From Sipunculus nudus (taxonomy: Eukaryota; Annelida; Sipuncula; Golfingiida; Sipunculidae): DNA of 64,000 bases. Within the stretch, counting starts at the first letter, position 1; each line of letters begins with the position of its first letter. A program made the translations under genes and the position numbers. The stretch is taken from positions 8,410,741 through 8,474,740 of the forward strand of contig CM049318.1 of NCBI GenBank assembly GCA_026874595.1. Direction: 5' to 3'. Under the pieces are notes generated by a model. That model saw nothing but the letters and a program-made list of their open reading frames with translations. It was not told where the DNA came from and searched no databases. Positions 35,701-47,700 of the stretch are shown one piece after another.

Positions 35701-38700
35701 GAACATTCTAATTTCTGTTTCTGACTGAGGACAGTTCCAATTTCAAATGGACTTCTAATTTCTGCACCCGGCAGCATGTATACATACAAGGGATTTCCTC
35801 TTGATATAATCCTCTTGATAAGACTGACCTCATCACATTAATAAGTAAAACAAGTCCACATTTTCAAATTTAAGTTTCATTTTATAGCCGCGTCAGTGAA
35901 GAAGAGATATATGGTATATATGAGCTCAAGTGTGGGGTTTATCAAGATATGTGATGGATGTATGCAGATATGGTACAATATTATGAGAATAAATGATTGA
36001 GTCTTGAATATACGTGAATTTGTGTGACAACATTTTATAAATGATGCATAGACATCACTCTTATGATGAATGAATACTGCTGCTTTAGAAAATGCCAGAA
36101 AGTAAATTTTCATTGTTTGAAATTCTTCCAAAAATTTTAATGTTTGACAACATAATAGTGTGACCTTCAGAAAAAACAAGGAACACCATGTGTGGATATT
36201 GGGCAACATTTTCAAGGTTCCCCTCAAATCTAACTCTGTCTGCCTGTCTGTCTCTCTCATGGCATTACCCAAGTCACAAACTTATAATAGATCTTACATT
36301 CTTTGATTTAGTGAAATTTAAACTTACCTGTGCTGTTGACTCCTCCAGTTACATAATCATCTACAAAATTAAGTTTATTTTATTAAAATAAAAAGAGTCA
36401 TCATGACAATATATATCTTAATACCACATAATAACTCTCATTTGACTTAAAACAAGGGACCCATGAGTCATGTCACTCAGCTGAATTTTGGAAAATCTTA
36501 GCAAATGCAAAATATATATATTTTTTATATATATAGTAGCATTGGAAAAGCTGAAGGAGAAATGGCCTGCTAACAAGTGATAATCAAATATTAAATATAT
36601 ATTCACCAAACTATTACTGTGCACTTTGATGGACTATATAAATACAGGAGTACGTCTATCATGATCAAATATTTCTAGAAGTATCATTATTTCAGCTATA
36701 TGTGAGAGTATTTATATGCATACAATAACCAATGGGAGTGTATGAACATCTGTCAATTATAGGATAAGGATGAAAGCACTTGGAGATTAGCTAAAGTAAA
36801 ATAATACACATCTTATTTAATAAATTAAATAAAATAATGTAATATAAAAAATCCATTTCAAATGAGCATAAATTAAATCCGATAAGTATATAAGTATATA
36901 TTGTACTGTGTACTACATAAAAATTGTGGCCTGAAACCATTCATGATGCAAAAAAGCATCACCATGCATTTATCAATAATTTTGTCAGATAACAACACAT
37001 TATGCATACACATGTATTTCTTTTTTACCACAAATAACTAGATATTTCTTGGCACCGCAGATGCCATAGTATCCCAAGACAATTACCCCCCCCCCCCCCT
37101 AGATCTTGATTAGATGCATCTAACCTGTAAGTTCGCTGACTGTACCAACAATTTTTTTTTTTGAGTTACTGCCGTAATTTCATTTTAACATAATCGCTGC
37201 TGTGACCTTAAACAAGGGACCCATGGGTCACGGCGCTCAGCTGATCGTGATTGGACTATAAATGTTTCTCCCCTGTGATACTATATCGAGTCGATAAAGC
37301 TTATGAATATCATTGACATGTTGGGCTATTATTAAGGAATGTAATGTAATATGTGAGTAAAGGATAAATGAAATACCTGACTGATGGATTAATAGAGTCA
37401 AATATAGTGGTTTATTTTTTATTTATTTAGGAGGGGTTGAAAATTGTGATATATTTGAGCAAATATGAATGCAATGACAGCAGTAATAAGCAGTAGTAGA
37501 ATGATAATAAGGCTATTTGTTGAAGGATCTAAAGTGTATGGTAGTCTGCAAGCTTCAATTTGACAGATATGATGTTATGATTAACTATGCTGATGAAGTG
37601 ATTTATGAATTTGTGACTGTATGACACAATATCTCTTTAGTCTTGACAAGGGACATTATTGTGATGCCCACTATGTCTACATATTACACAATATTGGCAT
37701 AATTTCTGGCATGTACATAGGTACCTATGGACGAATAGTTATACAAAATATTAAAGTATGAATATATCTGATTCATCTTGCTCTTGCTTACTGAGGCTGA
37801 CTTTGGGATGGGGTTTGGAGTAGGGAAAAGTGAGTGCAGCACGAAGGTGGATGTAGAAATATTCTATTGTAATGTTTTTCATTTGTATAAGAATATAAAA
37901 AGCTAAGAGGAAAGGGGCCCTCCTACTTGGTTATAGTAAAGTCCTAAATATATGATTGCAAACTAATACTCTGACAAGACTGTCATGAAGAAAAACAGTA
38001 AAAGTTTTGAGATACTGTGATGCATATGAAAATTTACAGATGGACAGGCAAGTGGACAGAATGGACTAATACCTTTATTTCACTTTCAAGGGAATAATGC
38101 ATTTAAGTTTATATATAATCCTATTTTTTTTAAGCATATCCACTTTTTCAATTAAGAAGTTTTTATCTGAATCATTTTTTTATTTACAGGTTTTATAAAT
38201 TTTTAATAAAAAAACCTGAAAATGTAAGTTAAAATATTAGAATTGTTGCAATCATTATATATACAGAGTAAAAAACTGAAACTATAAGTTAAAATATTAG
38301 AATTGTTGCAAAAGTTGCAATCATCATATATCCAGAGTGTAGCTCATATTAGGTCATATTATGCATACACATATATTTTATTATTTTTAAATCATAAATG
38401 ATTAAACTGAATTTAAAACAAAATAATGCCACAACATGGCATCTACAAGAATATTCCTTGAATCACTATTAAAAAGTTTTGCACATTTGAGTTTTCAGTA
38501 CATGCTTAATTTTATTCACCAAAATAAAATAAAAGATTCAGTATATTTGATAAAATAAAACATCTTTTAAAATAAAGTATACACACTGTTGATTGAATGA
38601 GAGACAAACAATATCATTGTGCTAATTACTATCCCAGTTTTAATTTATTACTAGAATTAATAGTCAATTTCAAACCTGGTGAAGTTTTTACTCTTCTGAA

Positions 38701-41700
38701 GTAAGGAATAACTTATCTGATGAACATCTACACTTTCATAGCAATACACCACTTTGTGGACACAATTAAATGTACACTTTAATCATTGTAACCCTGGTGG
38801 TACAAAACAAAATCTAAAATGTAGCAAAGCCTAGAATAAGAATAAATCAAATACAGAAAATAATAACATTCATCTAGTTTATGCATCATCTGGGGGGGGG
38901 GGGATGCAGGGCAGAGGGGAAGCCTGCTGGTAGTGACCAAGCTGACCCAAGGCAAGCTGCCTGGGGTGGGTTACATAATGCAAGTGAAGGCTGTACTACT
39001 AGGTGGGCTAGATGTAAACAACACTTGACATGGTGTATGAAAACATGAATAAAAGCTTTTCTTTCCAATCAATTTCTTTGAAATTTCAGATTTTAAAAGA
39101 TTAAATCCTTATGTATATATGCTGTGAAAATTAAATCAACAGTGCCAAAGTTGGACAAAATTTAAGGTATTGATTTTTTATTTATGCTAATAACTTGAAA
39201 AATTTGCAAAATTCAGATCTAATTTTGGGTAAACAATTGAATCTTGATTAAATAAAGTTATATTCCTAAAAAAAGTCTCTAGGTTCAGCAATTCTCATGT
39301 TAGGTGAGAAAATATATTTCCTGATTTTTTTAAAAATTGCATTATGTTTTTGCCCATAACTTCGAAATAATTCCAAATACTGACCTAATGTTTGGTATGT
39401 TCATAGAAAATGTATGAAAGAATGTGAATACTAAATACGATCAAAAACAGATCAGAGGTTTTGATATTAGGCAGCCTTGAAGTGTAACAATGGCTTTTTT
39501 TATGGAAAACAGAGATTTTTTTCCTTAATATCTCGAAGGAACGAAGTCTTAATGACTAAATTTTCGGTATGGTAGGAGATTTTGGGGACATCTTAAATTA
39601 TGCCAACAGCCTTGGGAGCATAGAGATGTGCACTGAATGACCTAGTCATCAAAATGGACTGCTTGACAATGTAAGGAAATACAACAAGAGCCTAAAAAAA
39701 AATTCAATAACTAGCCTAATTTTGCAGCTTTTATTTTCAAATTTAACATTTTAACAGATTAAATCCTTATGTATACATGCTGTGAAAATTAAATCCACAG
39801 TACTTACAGGAAAAAAACGTGCCGTGGCCAAAGTTGGGCAAAATTAAAGGTATCAATTTTACATTTTTGCCAATATTTAAAAAAATTTAACAGATTTTGA
39901 TCTAATTTTTGGTATACAATTAAATTTTGATTAATTAAAGTTGTATTACTGGAAAAAAGTCCCTACCTTTAACACTTTTGGTCTTAAGTGACCAAATATC
40001 TTCCTGATTTTTTTACAAAGTCCATTATGTTTGGGCCCATAACTTTTTTAAATATACAATACTGACTTGATATCTGGCATGTACATAGAAACTATATAGA
40101 GGAATATTTATGGTAAATATGAAGAAAACCAGATGAGTGGTTTTGATATTAGGCAGTCCTGAAGTGTGAAAATAGATTTCTAATAAAAAATTGAGGTTTT
40201 TCCTTAATATCTCGAAGGAAGTCCTATTGACCCAATTTTCGGCATGGTAGGAGATTTTGGGGACATCTAACTGTATGCCGAATTTCAGATTCGTAGGTCC
40301 AACAGTGTCGAAACGTGCCAGTCTTATGGACGGACATCTGGACGGACGGACAGACAGACGGACGACGGACAATGGACCACGACTATAGCTCAGATGACTT
40401 ATAGTCAGCTGAGCTAAAAATGTATCAAGGTTATCCATGTTCAAATTTCACCTAACCCTAACCGTTGATAAGATCCACCAGACTTGTGGGTTTTGTGACT
40501 GTACCTCAAATTCTTACAAAGTTATTCCATTTAAACATCATTTTAGCAAGAAAACAACATAAGGTGGCGCCACGTACCTATCTTCTGCAGAAAACAATGC
40601 TATCAAAGATCTTATGTCAATTTGATTTTTGGACCAATTGATGCATCCCTCAGAGAGATATTAGTTAACATCATTTCAGCATTATCGCCTCTGTGACCTT
40701 GAAAAATGCATCAAGGTCATTCATATTCGAACTCGGCCTAGCCCTTGATAAGATGCATCTAAACTGTACGTTTAGTGACTGTACCACAAATTCTTTTTGA
40801 GTTATTGCCCTAATATCATTTTAGCATAATTGCTGCTGTGACCTTGAAAAAATGCATCAAGGTCATCCATGTTCGAACTTGACCTAGCTGTTGATCAGAT
40901 GCATCAAACCTGTGGGTTTGCTGACTGTACCTCAAATTCTTACAAAGTTATTGCGTTAACATCATTTTAACAAGAAAACAACACAAGGTGGCGCCACCTG
41001 TCTTCTGCAAAAGACAAAGCTATCCAAGATCTTTGGTCAATTTGATTTTTGGATCATTCCATGTATCCCTTACCGAGATATTAAAGATTTTGTGTGAATT
41101 TTACCAAATATGGGAATATTCAAGGTCAAGGAAAAGGTCAAGGTCACTCTCATAGGTCATGACCCCAATTTAAATAAACATCATCCCATAACCCATATCT
41201 ATGTATATGCATAATATAAAAGAAATTTGTTCATTAGTTTTTGACTTATAATGCTCACAGTACTGTCAAGTGGCAATTTTTAGGGGTATTTAAAAGGCAC
41301 GAAAACAAGTAGAGAATAATAGGTGGCGCCACCAGTTTCTAATACATGACAACCCTATCTTCGATCAACTTGATTTTGGGATCAATGCATGCAAGATTTC
41401 TTGAGATATTTAAGAATTTGTGTTATTTTCCCCAACATTTGACCTATTCAAGGTCAAGGACACTCTCCTAGTAACAGTCATGACCTCATTTATATAGGCG
41501 TCGTCCTCTCACCCCTATCTTTACATATACAAAGTTTGGTAAAGATCCGCGAAATATTTTTTGAGTTATCGTACCAACAAGATTAATATGCGGCGGCGGC
41601 AGCGGGACTGTTATGAAAGCATAGTATCCCCCGATTTTGTCTGGGGATACAAATATATATATTTTATAAATTTGCAAAACAAAACATAAATGAAAACATA

Positions 41701-44700
41701 ACTTTATTCAGAATAATCCATTTTAAATTGCTCCTTGATTTATCCATAATTTGGCTCATATATTATCAAATTATGCTTCCTGATATATGGCTGGTTTTGA
41801 TTTCATTTGTTGAAATTAATATTTATAATGAAATTTATTTTTTTTTAAATCTTACTTTACCACAACATGGCATTATGGATTACTCATTTTAGAACAGTTT
41901 TGAACAATGAAGTGGAAACAGCTTCACAATTAAGGAAATATATTTCAAACAAAAACAATTTATGCATTTCACTTGGTTGTTTGGGGGGGGGGGTATGAGA
42001 ATAACTGTGCACTTGTGACCATGCTCCCCAAGTGACCTATTACATATCATGTAAGCACCAAATGGGCTGCTTGACAATGCAAGTGAATACAATAAGAGCC
42101 TTAAATTCTTTAACTAGCCTTTATTTTTAAATTTCAGATTTTAACAGATTAAATTCTTCTGTGTACATGCTGTGAAAATTAGATCGGCAGTACTTACAGG
42201 AAAACCAAACTAGAGGAAATACTGCCTAAAATTAGAAAAAACTAGATGTGTCGGAATGACACGAATGCCCCCGCCTTGGGCAAATTAGAAACATTTGTAA
42301 AATTTTGAAAATTTTTTAAAGTTCAGGAGGTGTCGTATGGTCAAAAGTAGGTCAACAAGGGCAAAATGCAAACTCAATCTGTAAAGGGTCATTATCAAGC
42401 AACACACCAAAAATCATGCCAGTATATGCAGGCATTGTGAAAAAAAGTCCATACATGTGCATTTTCCATAAAAATTTCTGTCTTTCATGAAGTTTTCTAT
42501 GTTTAGGAGCCGTAAAACAATCAAAAGTAGGTCAACCGGGATGAAACGCGAACTCGATCTGTAACTGTCATTATCTGCCCACACATAAAAAATCAGGGTG
42601 GTATCTGCAGGCATTGAGGAAAAAAAGTAAGTACATATGCATTTATTTGAAAATTTATATTTTCCATGAATCTTTCTATGTTCAGGAGCAGTCAAATGGT
42701 CAAAAGTAGGTCAACTGAGAGAAAACAAGAACTCGATCTGTAACTGGTCTATATCTGCCTACACACCAAAAATCAGGCCCGTATCTGCAGGCACTGCGAA
42801 AAAAAGTCCATACATATGCACCTTTTTATGAAATTTTCTTTGTTAGAGCACCGTCAAACGGTCAAAAATAGGTCAACTGGGACAAAACGTGAACTTGATC
42901 TGTAACTGGTCATTATCTGCCCACACACCATAATCAGGCCAATATCTGCAGGTATTGTGAAGAAAAGTCTGTACAAGTGTATTTGTCATGAAAATTTATG
43001 TTTTACATGAAATTTTCTATGTTCAGGAGCCGTAAAACAGTCAAAAGTAGGTCAACCATGACAAAATGCGAACTCAATCTGTAACTGGTCAATATCTGGC
43101 CACACACCAAAAATCAGGCCAATATCTGCAGGCATTGCGAAAAAAAGTCTGTACATGTGTATTTGTCATGATATTTCATATTTTTCATGAAATTTTCTGT
43201 TCAGGAGCCGTAAAATGGTCAAAAGTAGGTCAACCAGGACGAAACGCGAACTCGATCTGTAACAGGTCTATATCTGCCCACACACCAAAAATCAGGCCAA
43301 TATCTGCAGGCATTGCGAAAAAAAGTCTGTACATGTGTATCTTTCTTGAATATTTCTATTTTTCATGAAATTTTCTATGTTTGTACAACGGTCAAAAGAA
43401 GGTCAACCGGGACGAAACGCGAACTTGATCTGTAACTGGTCTATATTTGCCCACACACCAAAAATCAGGCCAATATCTGCAGGCATTGCGAAAAAAAGTC
43501 CGTACATGTGTATCTGTCATGAATATTTCTATTTTTCATTAAATTTTCTAAGTTTAGGAGCCGTAAAACAGTCAAAAGTAGGTCAACCGGGAAGAAACGC
43601 AAACTCCATCTGTAACTGGTCTATATCTGTCCACACACCAAAAATCAGGCCAATATCTGCAGGCACTGCGAAAAAAAGTCCGTACATGTGTATTTGTCAT
43701 GAAATTTCATATTTTTCATGAAATTTTCTATGTTCAGGAGCCGTAAAACGGTCAAAAGTAGGTCAACCAGGATGAAACGCGAACTCGATCTGTAACTGGT
43801 CTATATCTGCTCACACACCAAAAATCAGGCCAATATCTGCAGGCATTGCGAAAAAAAGTCTGTACATGTGTATCTGTCATGAATATTTCTATTTTTCATG
43901 AAATTTTCTAAGTTTAGAAGCCGTAAAACGGTCAAAAGTAGGTCAACCGGGACGAAACGCGAACTTGATCTGTAACTGGTCTATATCTGCCCACACACCA
44001 AAAATTAGGCCAATATCTGCAGGCATTGCGAAAAAAAATCCGTACAACTGTTTGATTTCGGAATGACGGAAGGACGGAATGACGGACATGGGTAAAACTA
44101 TATGCCCCGGCCACTTTGTGGCGGGGGCATAAAAATCCAGGTGGTGCCACTAGACTGCAGAAACTGATGAAACACTCTATGATCAATATAAATGCAAAGA
44201 ATCATGATGATCAATGCATAAGTTGTTCAGATAGTTAAGCTTTTGTATCAAATTTTTAATTATTCTAAGGGGTACTTCTGAGCACATAGCTCGGAAGATA
44301 TGGGTAACAGAGACTTAATTTCAGGTTACCAAGGAGATTTGTCATTGACCTCCCTGGATGTCAAGTAAGAAGATTTTAAGTCTAGGAGTTATGATTTGTG
44401 CCTGGTTAATTACGGCCGGACGCCGGACAAAGAGTGACTGCTTTAGCTCAGATGACTTTCAGTCAGCTGAGCTAATAAGTGCTGTGGCCAAAATTAATGG
44501 TACTGATTTTATATTAATGCTATTAACTGTGTGACCTTGCTGTAGAAGGTTTACCTCTGGGGCCTTGAAGAAGTGAAACAGTGTCAGATCTTTTTCCATA
44601 CTCGTTTCCTAGTGAGACTTCGTACACTTGAAAATTCTCAATTTTCACGCTGTCTATCGTTAAGATGAAAATGTAAGTGTTCTGCTGCAACTGTTAACAG

Positions 44701-47700
44701 AGAATACAAAATGAATGATATTACAGTATTATAAGTCCTAACTATCATGTGGCCTAAACAAGATTATAACATATAAACACAAAAGTAAACTCTTCAACAG
44801 AGTCGAATCTGCTCCTTATTTTCACAAATCTTTTTCATGAATGAGCATAAATTCAAATTTTCTATAATGATGCTATTTGTGTCATTTCCTTACCTTGCTC
44901 CATTAAAACATTTAGGTATCATATGCCATAAACTAATTTTGATATTGATTCCATCTATTTTTCAAGAACTTCACATTTTTGTGTAATTTGGAGAAAGGCT
45001 ATCTCCTGCTGGCTCCATTTTTTCTACACAGTTTGTATAACAATTTTTTGTTGAGGTCCTTTCACACACCAAATGAAGACTGTTTGCAAAAATAAAATGA
45101 GACACTAGAATACCTTGATATAAGGTGCACTCTTTAACTTTCTGCCCCCCCCCCAGAAATGATATCCAATGTTAGTATAATCTGCATATACAGAATGTTG
45201 CAAAATATATCCTTCACAATAATATCAGCCTTCATTTCCTACCTTCAACATTGCTGTCATTCCATTTTTTGTTTCGCCATCTGCTATAACTTCTCCAGTT
45301 GACATGGCGGTCCAGCTCGCAGAAGTGACTGCAGGACTGGCTTTTACCTCAACAGCAATCTGAACGTTTTGGTCCTGAATATTAGCATAGTAATCTCGCT
45401 TCAGTGTAACCTCTGGTCTGTCTGTAAGTATATAAGCTTATCAATGAAAAATAAACCCAACAAAAAAAGCTCCTTTTATAAATAGTCTTTTCATAAACAA
45501 TTTTCTCACAACACAAAAGTCTCCTTTAATATACCATGAACATATACTAAAAACTTTCTTCAAGTACCCAAGAACTATATGAAAGTTGATGAATATTTCT
45601 TTAAAATCATAGCCTCCCAGAAAAGTAATTTGCCATCTATGACATAAAATAAAACTGCAACTTTTACAGCTTTCAAAACCCAGTTTATAACCTATCTTTT
45701 TTGGCAGGTTTTTGGTCATTTACATTTGTATCTGCCTTTTGTCTGCAATAATATATACAAGGGAGAGTGTGAAAGAGAGTTGGGGAGAGTTACAGAAATG
45801 AAATCTTCTCAGACGTGCTTTGGGTGTGGACCCGTGTGTGTGCGGCCATGTCTTCGCTCTATGAGCAGAGTTGTTGCTAAATAAGTACTCTTTATTAGCA
45901 AAATAGCAGAATATCTGTTATTGTAAACAAAGTTTAAATTTCTGCAGAGATTACATAAGAAAAATACTGTACATATGACAAGTTATGTGTACTGCACAAA
46001 GGGCCATTGCAATAGCTGATCATGAGCACAACAGATTGTCAGCTGAGCTCAAAATTTACTTTCCTTGAAAATTGAAGGTTATATATAAGAACTCACAGGA
46101 GAGATGTAAAACTGCTGATTGTTCTGCCGTGTAAGCCACAGTCGTGTCTTGCTCCAGAACTTGAGCCTTACAAACGATGGTGTGACCATCATCTGTGGCT
46201 TGTAAGTCAAACGAGCTGCTGCTGTATTTCTGAACATATTTTATTTTCTGGAACAGAAAAGATGGAAATTACATATACCATTGATTTACCTTACTGTCAG
46301 CTATGTGTACAACACTTGTGTGTATATCATGGGGTCAGCCAATATGGTGTTCTTTAATTTATAGATTCAACTGATATTTATATATATATATATATGAAAT
46401 CAACCCATCATGCATGAGGATAAAAAATTGACACAAGCTATGATTAGATTAAGGTTGCTATTGTCAACAGGTGAACCTGAGATAGAGAGTCTTTCCAACG
46501 AGTTGTCTTAGCCTTTACTGAAAAATAAACAAGCAATCAAGGAATTTATATGTGTCCCCTGCTTCCGCCTACAAGTCCAGGATGATTTCAAAGTGTGTGC
46601 TGACTAAGTACAAATAGTTTTAACCACGCTCAGGAGATAGCAGCACCTGGCAGTTACTGCAAACAAGTGACCCATGGGTCATGACGCTCAGCTGACTGGG
46701 AAGAGATTCGCAAAAGGAAATTTTATCATCAGAATGGTAGTATATACTCATTCAACTGAAGCATCAAACAGATTAACCAACAGGCCAAGATTAAGTATGT
46801 ATTTATATATCTCAAAAATAGAGAAAAAATGTGTAAACTTTAAAAACTAGAATATGGGTAGCCGACAAGTTACTACATGTATCTGCGAAATCAGAGTGGA
46901 AAGGGTGAAGTGAGGCATGGATTGAGTGGCAAGGGGAAAAAGAGTGAGGTAAGTTGCATATTAGCATGAATGTCTGCAGCCTAAATGTGTATGTAGGTTG
47001 TGCCACGTACCACAAATCCAGAAAGCTGTCCAAGTTGTATACAAATGTGAAATTTTAGGCAGAACAGTCAAACCACTACATGTATATGAGTGATTTTTGG
47101 CCTCGGCAGACAAACAGACAGACGCTGTGCAAAATGTGCAAAAATGGTTGCAGGTGGCCCCTCCAGTTTTGTTTATGATAAAGACCTATGTGAGATCTAT
47201 TCACATGCAAAATTTTGGCCCAATTGTTCAAACGGTTCTCGAGATATGAGCTTGGATGTCTGCAGCATAAACTAGAATGAAGGTGGCGCCACCTTTTATA
47301 AAATCAAGGAAGCTATCCAGGTTGTATAAAGCTGCAAAATTTTAGGCAGATACGTCAAACCACTGCCGAGATATGAGTGACATTATCCAATGGCAGACAA
47401 ACAGACAGACGTTGTGCAAAATGTGCAAACATGGTGACAGGTGGCGCCAACATTTTTGTGTATGTTATAAAGCTATCCAAGGGCTACATTTGTATAAATT
47501 TTATTTCCTGATCGGTAAAACGGTTCCTGAGATATGAGCTTGGATGTCATCAGGGTGAACGTGAATGTAGGTGGCGCCACCTGTCATAAAATCAAGAAAG
47601 CTATCCAGGGTGTATAAAACTGCAAATTTTTAAGCAGATATGTCAAACCACTGCCTAGATATGAGTGACATTATCCCATGGCAGACAAACAGACGGACGC

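Larger units (their letters stand above)
37036..41655 (+). mobile_element. Hairpin-ended element, family E, split by a nested element
   Basis: The left end AACTAGATATTTC has mini-hairpin GGCA...TGCC then ATAGTATCCC; the right end has GTATCCCC...GGGGATAC at about 41632-41650. The middle (37210-40420) is a younger family B insertion. The remaining interior (40421-41600) holds repeats with 'gctgctgtgaccttgaa' and GGTGGCGCCACC units and a CGG-rich tract (41591-41604). No ORF. Confidence 0.55.
41700..44473 (+). mobile_element. Family B remnant, copy 2 (hosting family C)
   Basis: The left part (to 42239) matches the interior of the copy at 37210-40420, including the poly-G run (41983-41992) and the 'acagattaaattcttctgtg' segment. 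The right part (44135-44473) ends in the same AGCTCAG...CTGAGCTAA hairpin. A family C element separates them. No left terminus was found. Confidence 0.45.

Noticed and set aside
43066-43721. Two open frames of 100 and 118 codons on the plus strand with repeated RNAN-SICN-type peptides
   Set aside because: They are read-through of the 180-bp satellite in family C; 180 is divisible by 3, so a frame stays open without selection.
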